Shown here piece by piece: positions 8,132-16,340 of a DNA stretch of 29,892 nucleotides. The translations under genes and the position numbers were made by a program. The notes beneath the pieces were generated by a model. That model did not search any database and was not told the DNA's origin. It was given only the letters and a program-made list of their open reading frames with translations. The DNA is from JAIXWP01 sp964428835 (GTDB lineage Bacteria > Bacteroidota > Bacteroidia > Flavobacteriales_D > Sanyastnellaceae), in the NCBI GenBank assembly GCA_964428835.1, contig CAYRZQ010000039.1, forward strand, positions 1-29,892, written 5' to 3'. The number at the start of each line of letters is the position of its first letter. Within the stretch, counting starts at the first letter, position 1.

Positions 8132-8153
8132 ACGAAAAAATCGCGTTTTTCGT
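8132..8153. promoter_or_regulatory. Perfect 8-bp inverted repeat between divergent porZ and leuS
   Basis: ACGAAAAA (8132-8139) and TTTTTCGT (8146-8153) form a perfect inverted repeat around a six-base centre, ATCGCG. It lies in the 127-base divergent region, 38 bases upstream of the porZ start and 34 bases before the leuS -7 box. This could be an operator for either gene. It has no adjacent T-run, so termination is unlikely. Confidence 0.35.
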
Positions 8154-8187
8154 GTGTTAGGGGCTAAAAATAGGATGAAAACACGAG

Positions 8188-8195
8188 TATCTTCG
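8188..8195 (+). promoter_or_regulatory. -7 promoter box (TATCTTCG) for leuS
   Basis: TATCTTCG lies 26 bases before the ATG at 8222, implying a leader of about 20 bases. The in-frame TTG at 8201 is close to the expected transcription start, which supports the ATG at 8222. No convincing -33 element is seen. Confidence 0.55.
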
Positions 8196-8221
8196 CGCCA
8201 TTGAATTTTTTTGATAAGTCC

Positions 8222-11035
8222 ATGGAATACGATTTTCGTTCAATTGAAGCCAAGTGGCGAGCCAACTGGAAGGCACGCAGTACTTATAAAGTCACAGAAT
8301 CCTCGGATCGCCCGAAATATTATGTGCTCGACATGTTTCCTTACCCGAGCGGGGCTGGTTTGCATGTGGGACATCCACTGGGGTATATAGCGAGTGATAT
8401 TTTCGCTCGCTATAAGCGTCATCAAGGTTTCAATGTATTACACCCCATGGGTTATGATAGCTTTGGATTACCTGCTGAGCAATATGCGATTCAAACAGGC
8501 CAACATCCTGCCATCACCACAGCTCGCAACATTGAACGTTATCGCGAGCAATTGGACAAAATGGGATTTTGCTATGACTGGGATCGGGAGGTACGCACAA
8601 GTGATCCGTCATATTACAAATGGACGCAGTGGATATTTAAACTCATCTACAATTCTTGGTACAATAAGGATACAGACCGCGCTGAACCAATAGAGACACT
8701 GATTGCAATGTTTGAAGAAAACGGTAACTACAGTGTGAATGCATCGGTGGATGAGGATTGGCATAAGAATGTTGATCTTTCTAAATTCTTTTTTTCAAAA
8801 AATTGGGAAGGAGATTTTTCTGCCACGGACTGGAAGAGTATGAACGAGGAGCAGCAGCAGTTGATTTTGATGCAATATCGCCTCACGTATTTGGCGGATT
8901 CGGTCGTCAACTGGTGTCCTGCTTTAGGCACTGTGTTGGCCAATGATGAAATCAAAGATGGAGTGAGTGAACGTGGCGGGCATCCTGTTGTTCAAATGAA
9001 GATGCGTCAGTGGAGCATGCGCATCACTGCATACGCTCAAAGACTTTTGGATGGTCTAAATACTCTAGATTGGTCTGATAGCATTAAAGAGGTTCAGCGC
9101 AATTGGATTGGCCGCTCCGAAGGTGCTTCCGTTAGCTTCTTATTGGATCAACATGATCACGAAATTACAGTTTTCACCACACGTCCTGATACCATCTTTG
9201 GTGTGTCGTTTTTAACATTAGCACCCGAACACGAGTTGGTGAAATTGATTACTACCGACGAATATCGCGATGCAGTAGATGCATACATCACTGCGGCGCA
9301 ACTCAAGACAGAGCGCGATCGACAGAGCGATGTAAAAAATGTCACCGGACAATTTACGGGAGCCTATGCGATTCATCCATTCACAGGTGATAAGATTCCA
9401 GTTTGGATTGGAGAATACGTGTTGGCTGGCTATGGTACAGGTGCTGTAATGGCTGTTCCTGCTGGTGATCAGCGCGATTTTGATTTTGCTAAAAAGTTCA
9501 ATTTACCCATACCAAATATTTTTGAAGGTGTAGATATTAGTGAAAAGGCAGAGGCTTCGAAAGAAGTGAAGTTGGCGAATTCTTCATTCTTGAATGGTCT
9601 TTCATACAAAGATGCCATGAAGAAAGTGATTGAAGAAATCGAGAAGGGCGGCTTTGGAAAGGGTAAGGTTAATTACCGTTTGCGTGATGCTGTATTCAGC
9701 CGTCAGCGCTACTGGGGAGAGCCTTTCCCTGTTTATTACAAAAATGAAATACCGTACGTTTTAGAGGATTCACAATTGCCAGTAGTGTTGCCAGAAGTAG
9801 ATAAGTATCTTCCAACAGAAGATGGTGAGCCACCATTGGCAAGGGCAAAAGATTGGACTCATTCAGGCTCTCGCCCCGAATACAACACAATGCCTGGGTG
9901 GGCGGGGAGCTCTTGGTATTTCCTAAGATATATGGACGCTTCCAATGAAAAGGAATTGGTGAGCACCGAAAAATCTAACTATTGGGGACAAGTGGATTTG
10001 TATGTCGGAGGCTCTGAGCACGGCACAGGTCACTTGTTGTACTCACGTTTTTGGACAAAAATTCTCCATGATCGTGGCTTCATTTCTTTTGATGAACCAT
10101 TCAAAAAAATGATCAATCAAGGAATGATCTTGGGTAGAAGTAGCTTTGTGTATCGTATTAAAGACACGAACAAATTTGTGAGTGCCGATATGCGTGAAGG
10201 ACACGTCACTCAAGCTTTATACGCGGATATTAGTTTGGTCGACAATGATGTTTTAGACGTAGAAGGTTTCAAGCAGTGGTTGCCTGAATATGCGAACGCA
10301 GAATTTATTTTCAATGCAGAAGGCAAGTATATCTGTGGCAGTGAAGTGGAAAAAATGTCGAAATCAAAATACAATGTTCAAACACCTGACGAGCTTGTAG
10401 AAAAGTTTGGTGCTGATACTTTGCGTTGTTATGAGATGTTCTTAGGACCTGTTGAGCAGAGCAAGCCTTGGGATACCAAAGGAATCAACGGTGTACATAA
10501 TTTCTTGAGAAAGTTGTGGAGATTATATCATAATAGCGAGAATGTGTTCACACTTTCTGAAGAAGCAGCGACTAAGCCAGAGTTGAAAGTATTGCATAAA
10601 ACGATTAAGAAAATCAATGATGATTTGAATCGTTTTTCATGGAATACTGTGGTAAGCACTTGTATGATTGCGGTGAATGAGTTGACAGATTTGAAATGTA
10701 ACAAGCGCTCAATTCTTGAGCCGTTGGCCATATTGATATCGCCTTATGCTCCGCATATTGCTGAGGAGTTGTGGGAACGATTGGGGCATTCTGATAGCAT
10801 TACCATTGCCGCTTGGCCTGCTTTGGAAGAGCAACACTTGCAGGATGATTCTTTTGAATACCCTGTTTCTTTCAATGGTAAGACACGCTACTTCGTGACG
10901 ATGCCCATAGATGCTGCTCCCGCTGACGTTCAAGCCGCCGCCCTCGCACACGAGAAAGCTGCTCATTGGTTGGAAGGAAAAGAACCCAAGAAAATAATCG
11001 TAGTACCGAAGAGGATTGTGAATGTGGTGGTGTGA
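8222..11035 (+). CDS. leuS: Leucyl-tRNA synthetase
   Basis: This class I synthetase charges tRNA-Leu and edits mischarged products. The 937-residue protein has the HIGH signature as HVGH at 48-51 (YPSGAGLHVGH), the KMSKS loop at 711-715, and CP1 editing motifs including TTRPDTIFGVSF and GTGAVMAVPAGDQRDFDF. Compared with E. coli LeuRS there is an extra segment of about 75 residues (148-222) before the VNWCPALGTVLAND motif. The cysteines of the following zinc ribbon are missing (GVSERGGHPVVQMKMRQW). Another insert precedes KMSKS (about 650-705). The start MEYDFRSIEAKW fits the family and the promoter position; the upstream TTG at 8201 does not. Confidence 0.96.
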   Translation: MEYDFRSIEAKWRANWKARSTYKVTESSDRPKYYVLDMFPYPSGAGLHVGHPLGYIASDIFARYKRHQGFNVLHPMGYDSFGLPAEQYAIQTGQHPAITTARNIERYREQLDKMGFCYDWDREVRTSDPSYYKWTQWIFKLIYNSWYNKDTDRAEPIETLIAMFEENGNYSVNASVDEDWHKNVDLSKFFFSKNWEGDFSATDWKSMNEEQQQLILMQYRLTYLADSVVNWCPALGTVLANDEIKDGVSERGGHPVVQMKMRQWSMRITAYAQRLLDGLNTLDWSDSIKEVQRNWIGRSEGASVSFLLDQHDHEITVFTTRPDTIFGVSFLTLAPEHELVKLITTDEYRDAVDAYITAAQLKTERDRQSDVKNVTGQFTGAYAIHPFTGDKIPVWIGEYVLAGYGTGAVMAVPAGDQRDFDFAKKFNLPIPNIFEGVDISEKAEASKEVKLANSSFLNGLSYKDAMKKVIEEIEKGGFGKGKVNYRLRDAVFSRQRYWGEPFPVYYKNEIPYVLEDSQLPVVLPEVDKYLPTEDGEPPLARAKDWTHSGSRPEYNTMPGWAGSSWYFLRYMDASNEKELVSTEKSNYWGQVDLYVGGSEHGTGHLLYSRFWTKILHDRGFISFDEPFKKMINQGMILGRSSFVYRIKDTNKFVSADMREGHVTQALYADISLVDNDVLDVEGFKQWLPEYANAEFIFNAEGKYICGSEVEKMSKSKYNVQTPDELVEKFGADTLRCYEMFLGPVEQSKPWDTKGINGVHNFLRKLWRLYHNSENVFTLSEEAATKPELKVLHKTIKKINDDLNRFSWNTVVSTCMIAVNELTDLKCNKRSILEPLAILISPYAPHIAEELWERLGHSDSITIAAWPALEEQHLQDDSFEYPVSFNGKTRYFVTMPIDAAPADVQAAALAHEKAAHWLEGKEPKKIIVVPKRIVNVVV

Positions 11036-11057
11036 TAATCGTTTTCCCTAGCTTTAT

Positions 11058-11065
11058 TACATTTG
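11058..11065 (+). promoter_or_regulatory. -7 promoter box (TACATTTG) for fbp
   Basis: This is a perfect TAnnTTTG match only 4 bases before the ATG at 11070. Transcription would begin at or within a base or two of the start codon, giving a leaderless mRNA. No TTG is present at 17-23 bases upstream. Confidence 0.55.
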
Positions 11066-11069
11066 CGCT

Positions 11070-12083
11070 ATGAGCATTGTAACATTGAGTGAGTTTATCA
11101 TGGAGCGTCAGGGAGATTTCCCTTATGCATCGGGCGACTTATCACGGTTGTTGAGTGATATTGGCATAGCAGCCAAGATTATCAACCACAAGGTGAATAA
11201 GGCGGGGCTTCAGGATATTTTGGGTGCTGTGGGCACTACAAATATTCAAGGCGAGACGCAGATGAAACTTGACGTATTCGCTGATAATGCATTGCTTAAT
11301 GCTGTAAAATGGGGTGGTCAGGTATGTGGTGTGGGTAGTGAAGAGAATGAAAAATACACTGCCTTCGACTCGGAGGTCAACCGAAAATCCAAGTATGTGA
11401 TGCTCTTTGACCCACTAGACGGGTCGTCCAACATTGATGTGAATGTTAGTATCGGCACTATCTTCAGTATTTTCAGAAGAAATAGTAGTGTGGGAGATTT
11501 GGCGAATATCAATGACTTCCTCCAACCCGGAGATCAACAAGTGGCTGCTGGGTATGTGATTTATGGTTCGAGCACCATGCTGGTCTATACAACAGGACAT
11601 GGAGTTAATGGATTTACATTAGAGCCGAGCATTGGTGAGTTTTGTCTTTCGCATGAGAATATGAAAACACCTGAGGATGGAAAAATTTACTCTATCAATG
11701 AAGGCAACTTGATGACATGTAGTGAAGGAGTTCAGACTTATGTGAATTGGTGTAAGCAAACGGACAAGAAGACATCCAGACCTTACAGTGGACGTTATAT
11801 TGGAAGCTTAGTTGCAGATTTTCATCGCAATTTGATCAAAGGTGGAATTTATATGTACCCAGGCACGACTGGATCTCCCAATGGGAAGTTGCGACTCATG
11901 TATGAAGCAAACCCATTAGCTTTTATTGTGGAACAAGCAGGTGGAAAGGCCTCTACTGGTAGTGGTCGCATACTGGAAGTGAAGCCGAAAGATTTACACC
12001 AGCGTGTGCCTTTATTTATTGGCTCTAAGAATATGGTGGAAAGAGTGGAGGCGTTGATTGCGGCTGAGAAAGCGAACGCTTAA
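11070..12083 (+). CDS. fbp: Fructose-1,6-bisphosphatase class I
   Basis: This enzyme hydrolyses fructose-1,6-bisphosphate to fructose-6-phosphate in gluconeogenesis. The 337-residue protein shows the class I motifs: GETQMKLDVFADN, the metal-binding SEENE and FDPLDGSSNIDVNVSIGTIF, YIGSLVADFHRNLIKGGIY, and the substrate-binding KLRLMYEANPLAFIVEQAGG. The N-terminus IVTLSEFIMERQ aligns with the start of E. coli Fbp (KTLGEFIVEKQ). The ATG at 11070 is therefore preferred over the internal ATG at codon 11, even though it lies only 4 bases after the -7 box. It appears to be transcribed alone from its own promoter. Confidence 0.96.
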   Translation: MSIVTLSEFIMERQGDFPYASGDLSRLLSDIGIAAKIINHKVNKAGLQDILGAVGTTNIQGETQMKLDVFADNALLNAVKWGGQVCGVGSEENEKYTAFDSEVNRKSKYVMLFDPLDGSSNIDVNVSIGTIFSIFRRNSSVGDLANINDFLQPGDQQVAAGYVIYGSSTMLVYTTGHGVNGFTLEPSIGEFCLSHENMKTPEDGKIYSINEGNLMTCSEGVQTYVNWCKQTDKKTSRPYSGRYIGSLVADFHRNLIKGGIYMYPGTTGSPNGKLRLMYEANPLAFIVEQAGGKASTGSGRILEVKPKDLHQRVPLFIGSKNMVERVEALIAAEKANA

Positions 12084-12104
12084 CATCATTTGTTAAAAAT
12101 GATG
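12084..12104 (+). other. Hairpin directly after the fbp stop codon
   Basis: CATCATT (12084-12090) and AATGATG (12098-12104) form a perfect 7-bp stem with a 7-base loop, starting at the base after the fbp stop. It is AT-rich and lacks a T-run, so it is a weak terminator at best; it may protect the 3' end. The loop side overlaps the candidate -33 TTTG of the next promoter. Confidence 0.4.
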
Positions 12105-12130
12105 AATAAGCCGCTTATATTTGTGGCTTA
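12089..12130 (+). promoter_or_regulatory. Promoter for the GT2-DUF3667-pyrC operon with flanking inverted repeat
   Basis: TTTG (12089-12092) and TATATTTG (12116-12123) form the only pair in this window with an acceptable -33 to -7 spacing (23 bases). TAAGCC (12107-12112) and GGCTTA (12125-12130) form a 6-bp inverted repeat that brackets the -7 box symmetrically, as an operator might. The GTG start follows at 12144, so the leader is about 14 bases. Confidence 0.55.
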
Positions 12131-12143
12131 ATATCTCTTTTTT

Positions 12144-12860
12144 GTGAGCGATAGTCTCGTTATCATACCTACTTACAACGAAATCGAAAACATCGAGCAG
12201 ATGGTTCGTACCGTTTTTGGATTGCCAAAAGCTTTCCATGTTCTTATTGTAGATGATGGCAGTCCGGATGGCACGGCAGATGCGGTAAAGCGATTGCAAC
12301 AAGAATTTCCTGAGTCGCTTCATCTCATGCAGCGAAAGGGCAAACTAGGGTTGGGAACAGCTTACATCGCAGGGTTCAAATGGGCTTTAGAGCTACACTA
12401 CGAGTATATTTTTGAGATGGATTGTGACTTTTCACATGATCCAAAAGATTTATTGAGACTTTATGAGGGCTGCACCATCAAGGGTGGTGATGTGGCTGTT
12501 GGTTCTAGATACACCAAAGGTGGCCAAGTAGAAAACTGGCCATGGCATCGACTCTTCATCAGCAAGGGAGCAGGTATTTATGTAAATGTTGTTTTGGGAT
12601 TGGGAGTGCGGGATGCAACAGCAGGTTTTGTTTGCTACCGCAGAGCAGTATTGCAAAAATTGAATTTGGATGGTATTCGATTTATAGGATATGCCTTTCA
12701 AATTGAAATGAAATATAAGTCTAAGAAGGCTGGATTTAAAATCGTAGAAGTGCCCATCTTATTTAAAGACCGCCTCTACGGTGTGAGTAAGATGAGCATG
12801 AATATTTTTAAAGAAGCTTTTGTTGGTGTGCTTCAAATGCGGTTCAGTTCAGATAAGTAA
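12144..12860 (+). CDS. Polyprenol-phosphate mannosyltransferase-like glycosyltransferase (GT2, Dpm1 type)
   Basis: This enzyme probably transfers a hexose, often mannose, from a nucleotide sugar to a polyprenyl phosphate at the inner face of the membrane. The 238-residue protein is a single GT2 catalytic domain without C-terminal membrane helices, as in short Dpm1 proteins. Visible motifs are VIIPTYNEIENI, IVDDGSPDGTAD (Asp37, Asp38), the metal-binding DCD at 93-95 within MDCDFSHDP, VGSRYTKGG, and KDRLYGVSKMS. I start it at GTG 12144, because the PTYNE motif sits 9 residues in, as expected. It begins a tight operon with the DUF3667, pyrC, DUF4296 and epimerase genes. The sugar and acceptor cannot be read from the sequence. 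Confidence 0.88.
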   Translation: MSDSLVIIPTYNEIENIEQMVRTVFGLPKAFHVLIVDDGSPDGTADAVKRLQQEFPESLHLMQRKGKLGLGTAYIAGFKWALELHYEYIFEMDCDFSHDPKDLLRLYEGCTIKGGDVAVGSRYTKGGQVENWPWHRLFISKGAGIYVNVVLGLGVRDATAGFVCYRRAVLQKLNLDGIRFIGYAFQIEMKYKSKKAGFKIVEVPILFKDRLYGVSKMSMNIFKEAFVGVLQMRFSSDK

Positions 12861-12866
12861 ATTCCT

Positions 12867-13637
12867 ATGAGCGGAAAAACCTGCCTCAATTGCGGACATA
12901 AAACACACGGAAAGTTTTGTTCTAATTGCGGACAGAAATCGGATACGCATCGCTTAGACTGGCATTACGTATGGCATGATCTACCGCATTCTTTTCTTCA
13001 TTTAGATAAAGGGATATTCTACACTTTTAAGCAACTAACAACGCGTCCGGGTGTGACTATCAATGAATTTTTGGATGGGAAGAGATCTGCTCACTTTAGG
13101 CCATTGATGTACCTTATTATCACGGGAACTATTACTGGACTTATTTACCTCGGTGTACCTCAAAACAGTTTGCTAGCACAGGATGCCGAAACAGTAGACT
13201 TCATTACGAAGCTATCTCGTTTTCAAGGAAAGTACTTCAATCTTATTACAATTGGTTTCTTGCCTGTCACAGCTTTTTTGGCGTGGTTGTTTTATCGAAA
13301 GCATAGAAATTATGTGGAGTTGATGGTGACTTTGTTTTTTGTAACCGGGCATACCAACTTGATTGCCATCATTTCTTTATTAACCTACCCGATTGATAAT
13401 TTGTATGTCACCGCGTTGATTTCACTTGTTGGTAGCTTGCTAACAATCGTTTATTTCGTGGTTAGCTTTTACAGGCAGTTTTCAAAGCTATCGGGATTTA
13501 AAAGAATCTTTTTTCCAGTCATTATAGCAATCATCAATAATATACTGCTCGCAGTTCTTACTATAACACTCTTTGTTTTCTATATGATGTGGACAGGGCA
13601 GGGAACAGAATTTCAAATTAATTACGGAATAGAATAA
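12867..13637 (+). CDS. DUF3667 family membrane protein with N-terminal zinc ribbon
   Basis: This 256-residue protein belongs to DUF3667, a family of unknown function common in Bacteroidota. A zinc-ribbon-like knuckle, CLNC at 6-9 and CSNC at 18-21, opens the protein. Then comes a conserved soluble stretch (LDWHYVWHDLPHSFLHLDKG, FKQLTTRPGVTINEFLDGKR) and about four to five membrane helices from roughly residue 75 to the end. It lies 6 bases after the GT2 gene and 4 bases before pyrC, so it belongs to that operon. No catalytic residues can be named. Confidence 0.82.
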   Translation: MSGKTCLNCGHKTHGKFCSNCGQKSDTHRLDWHYVWHDLPHSFLHLDKGIFYTFKQLTTRPGVTINEFLDGKRSAHFRPLMYLIITGTITGLIYLGVPQNSLLAQDAETVDFITKLSRFQGKYFNLITIGFLPVTAFLAWLFYRKHRNYVELMVTLFFVTGHTNLIAIISLLTYPIDNLYVTALISLVGSLLTIVYFVVSFYRQFSKLSGFKRIFFPVIIAIINNILLAVLTITLFVFYMMWTGQGTEFQINYGIE

Positions 13638-13641
13638 TTTC

Positions 13642-14970
13642 ATGAAAACTCTAATAAAAAATGTTTCCATCATCAATGAAGGAAAGATCATATTAAGCGA
13701 TGTTCTAATTGATGGACAAATCATATCGAAAATCGGAAACTTGTCTGATCAAGCAGACAGAGTTATTGATGGAACAGGAAAGTATTTATTGCCAGGTTTG
13801 ATAGACGACCAAGTTCACTTTAGAGAGCCTGGTCTGACGCATAAAGGAGATTTGTATACAGAACCAAAAGCCGCTGTGGCTGGGGGCGTTACATCTTTTA
13901 TGGAAATGCCAAATACAGTTCCTTCTGCCGTGACTTTAGAATTATTAGAGGAAAAATATACTCGTGCTGCCGAAGTTTCTCTTGCAAATTATTCGTTTTA
14001 CATGGGCACCACGAATACCAATTTGAAAGAGTTGTTGCGCGTGGATCCTAAGACGATTTGTGGGGTGAAAATTTTTATGGGTTCTTCTACAGGTGATATG
14101 TTAGTGGACGACCCTGAGGCCTTGGAGAATATTTTTTCTCAAGTAAAAACAATCATCACTACGCATTGCGAAGACGATCCGATGATTAAGGGTAATGCTG
14201 CTGCTTATCGTGAAAAGTATGGGGAGGATGTGCCTATGGAATATCATCCTTTGATTCGAAGTGAAGAGGCTTGTTATAGCTCCAGCAGTTTTGCTGTAGG
14301 CTTAGCAAAAAAGTACAAAACGCGTTTGCACATACTACATATCAGTACTGCAAAGGAGTTGGAGCTTTTTAGGAATGATATTCCAATGAAAGAAAAGCAC
14401 ATCACTTCTGAAGCATGCATTCATCATCTTTGGTTTTCGGATGAAGATTATAAGACGAAGGGTTCTCTTATCAAATGGAATCCTGCGGTTAAAACTGCTG
14501 CGGACAGGGAAGCAATTTTACAAGCTGTTTTGGATGATCGCATTGATGTAATCGCGACCGATCACGCCCCACACACCTTGGACGAGAAGAGTCAAAAATA
14601 CTTCAAGGCTCCTTCCGGTGGGCCTTTGGTGCAGCATGCATTGGTAGCAATGTTGGAGCTTCATCATCAAGGAAAGATTTCTCTTGAAAAGATTGTAGAG
14701 AAGATGGCTCATAACGTTGCCGATATGTTTGACATTGATCGTCGAGGATTCATACGCGAGGGGTATTATGCGGATGTAGTATTGGTAGACTTAAATGACC
14801 CATGGACCGTCTCAAAAGATAACATTCTTTACAAGTGTGGATGGTCGCCATTTGAGGGTACTACATTCCAATCAAAGGTAAAAGCTACTTTTGTCAACGG
14901 TCATTTGGTGTATAATGATGGCCAGTTTGATGAGTCGCAAAGAGGCGCCAGATTAAGTTTTAACCGATGA
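13642..14970 (+). CDS. pyrC: Dihydroorotase (Bacteroidota type)
   Basis: This amidohydrolase closes carbamoyl-aspartate to dihydroorotate in pyrimidine synthesis. The 442-residue protein contains an early metal-site segment DDQVHFREPG at 55-64, the GVKIFMGSSTG segment with Lys143 as candidate carbamylated lysine, THCED, LHILHISTAKE, KWNPAVKTAADREAI and DVIATDHAPHT. In canonical enzymes the early motif is DxHxHxR; here the first His is Gln57 while His59 and Arg61 remain. I recall the same DDQVHFR form in other Bacteroidota enzymes, so it is probably lineage-wide rather than a lesion. The ATG at 13642 follows the DUF3667 stop by 4 bases. The next gene overlaps its end (ATGA). Confidence 0.92.
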   Translation: MKTLIKNVSIINEGKIILSDVLIDGQIISKIGNLSDQADRVIDGTGKYLLPGLIDDQVHFREPGLTHKGDLYTEPKAAVAGGVTSFMEMPNTVPSAVTLELLEEKYTRAAEVSLANYSFYMGTTNTNLKELLRVDPKTICGVKIFMGSSTGDMLVDDPEALENIFSQVKTIITTHCEDDPMIKGNAAAYREKYGEDVPMEYHPLIRSEEACYSSSSFAVGLAKKYKTRLHILHISTAKELELFRNDIPMKEKHITSEACIHHLWFSDEDYKTKGSLIKWNPAVKTAADREAILQAVLDDRIDVIATDHAPHTLDEKSQKYFKAPSGGPLVQHALVAMLELHHQGKISLEKIVEKMAHNVADMFDIDRRGFIREGYYADVVLVDLNDPWTVSKDNILYKCGWSPFEGTTFQSKVKATFVNGHLVYNDGQFDESQRGARLSFNR

Positions 14971-15317
14971 AGGTATTTACAATCATATTTTTGATTTTGG
15001 CTTTTGTGGCTTGTGGAGGAGCTGAAAAGAAAAATCGAATTGCCCCAATCGAGAAGAATAAGTTCATGGATGTAATGGTGGACGTGCGTCTGCTTGAGGG
15101 TACCTATACCATTCGCTATCAGCGAATAGATTCTACCAATGGTTTAATGAACGCTTATTACGATCAAGTGTTTAACAAGCACCAAGTATCTCGTAAGGAT
15201 TTTGAGGATAGCTTCATTGCTTATTCACTCGACTCCAAACAGATGATAGAAATAGAAGACAGTGTCTTGGCACGACTTCAAAGAATAGTAATAGAAACCG
15301 ACACGATAAAGAAATGA
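14967..15317 (+). CDS. DUF4296 family lipoprotein
   Basis: This 116-residue protein is predicted to be lipidated: a short hydrophobic signal ends with the lipobox FVAC at 13-16. The body (IAPIEKNKFMDVMVDVRLLE and the later tail ending VIETDTIKK) matches DUF4296, a small Bacteroidota lipoprotein family of unknown function. It overlaps pyrC and the epimerase gene by 4 bases on each side (ATGA at both junctions), so translation is probably coupled across all three. This neighbourhood is one I associate with Bacteroidota genomes in general. No activity can be assigned. Confidence 0.85.
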   Translation: MKVFTIIFLILAFVACGGAEKKNRIAPIEKNKFMDVMVDVRLLEGTYTIRYQRIDSTNGLMNAYYDQVFNKHQVSRKDFEDSFIAYSLDSKQMIEIEDSVLARLQRIVIETDTIKK

Positions 15318-16315
15318 ATTTAGTAACGGGAGCGACGGGATTATTGGGAACGCATGTGCTCCTAGAGCTATTGAGCAGTGGAGAGGACGTGAAGGCACTT
15401 TATCGAAGTGAAGAATCAAAGGTAGAAGTGCAACGAGTTTTTGCCTTTTATCAATCGGAGGGTTTATTTTCGAAAATCAAATGGGTGAAAGGCGATGTTA
15501 TGGATGTCTTCTCCCTTATTGATGCTATGGACGGTGTGGATGATGTCATTCATTGCGCAGCGATTGTTTCTTATCACAAAAAAGATAGGAAAGACATGTA
15601 TCGTATCAATGTGGAGGGGACGACAAACGTCGTGAGTGCAGCTTTGGAAGCGGGAGTAAAGAAACTTTGTCACGTTAGCTCTATCGCCGCCTTGCGCAGG
15701 GCAGAAGATGGCGCCACCGTTACAGAGGAAGGGGAATGGGTAGATTCAGAATTGAATACACATTACGGAATTACCAAACACCTTTCAGAAATGGAGGTTT
15801 GGAGGGGAATTCAAGAAGGTTTGAATGCAGTAATTGTTAATCCGGGACTGATTATAGGCCCGGGCAATTTTGATAGAAGCAGTGGAAGTCTTTTTTCCAA
15901 ACTTGATGAGGGTTTAAAATTTTATCCTCCAGGCGGAACAGGCTTCGTGGGCGCCGCGGATACCGCAAGGCTTATTGTAATTTCTACAAAAAGTGATATT
16001 AATGAAGAGCGCTTTATTGCAGTTAGTGAGAGTTTGACGATGAAGGAAGTATTTGCTGAAATATGCCGGGAGCTTGGAAAACCGATACCAGAGCAGGAGG
16101 CCAAACCTTGGATGCTCAAAGTGGCGCGCTTTGTGGAGGCTCTAAAAGAATTGTTTACGGGCAAAAAAGCTCTTGTAACGAGAGAAACGGTACTTAATGC
16201 TTCATCGCGGTACTATTATTCTTCTGAAAAATCAAAGAAAGTGTTCGCTATGGAATATACACCGATTGCTCAATGTATTCAACAAACGGCGGTGTATTTT
16301 AAGCAGAAGCGTTGA
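15314..16315 (+). CDS. NAD-dependent epimerase/dehydratase (extended SDR)
   Basis: This 333-residue extended short-chain dehydrogenase has the nucleotide-binding motif TGATGLLG at 5-12, a GDVMD segment, the HCAAIVSY strand, VSSIAAL, the catalytic YGITK (Tyr and Lys of YxxxK), and the VNPGLIIGPG motif. The substrate may be a nucleotide sugar, a dihydroflavonol-like compound or a 3-beta-hydroxysteroid-like compound; the sequence does not decide. It overlaps the DUF4296 gene by 4 bases and ends the operon that begins with the GT2 gene. uvrC starts 25 bases later from its own -7 box. Confidence 0.85.
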   Translation: MNLVTGATGLLGTHVLLELLSSGEDVKALYRSEESKVEVQRVFAFYQSEGLFSKIKWVKGDVMDVFSLIDAMDGVDDVIHCAAIVSYHKKDRKDMYRINVEGTTNVVSAALEAGVKKLCHVSSIAALRRAEDGATVTEEGEWVDSELNTHYGITKHLSEMEVWRGIQEGLNAVIVNPGLIIGPGNFDRSSGSLFSKLDEGLKFYPPGGTGFVGAADTARLIVISTKSDINEERFIAVSESLTMKEVFAEICRELGKPIPEQEAKPWMLKVARFVEALKELFTGKKALVTRETVLNASSRYYYSSEKSKKVFAMEYTPIAQCIQQTAVYFKQKR

Positions 16316-16328
16316 GCCCAAAATGGGG

Positions 16329-16336
16329 TAAATTTG
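16329..16336 (+). promoter_or_regulatory. -7 promoter box (TAAATTTG) for uvrC
   Basis: This is a perfect TAnnTTTG match lying 4 bases before the GTG start at 16341, so the transcript should be leaderless. A TTG at 16312-16314 is only 14 bases upstream of the box, shorter than usual, and overlaps the previous stop codon. Confidence 0.5.
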
Positions 16337-16340
16337 ACGC

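Noticed and set aside
8201..8221. TTG start for leuS
   Set aside because: Seven extra residues without family support; ATG 8222 matches known LeuRS N-termini and gives a reasonable leader.
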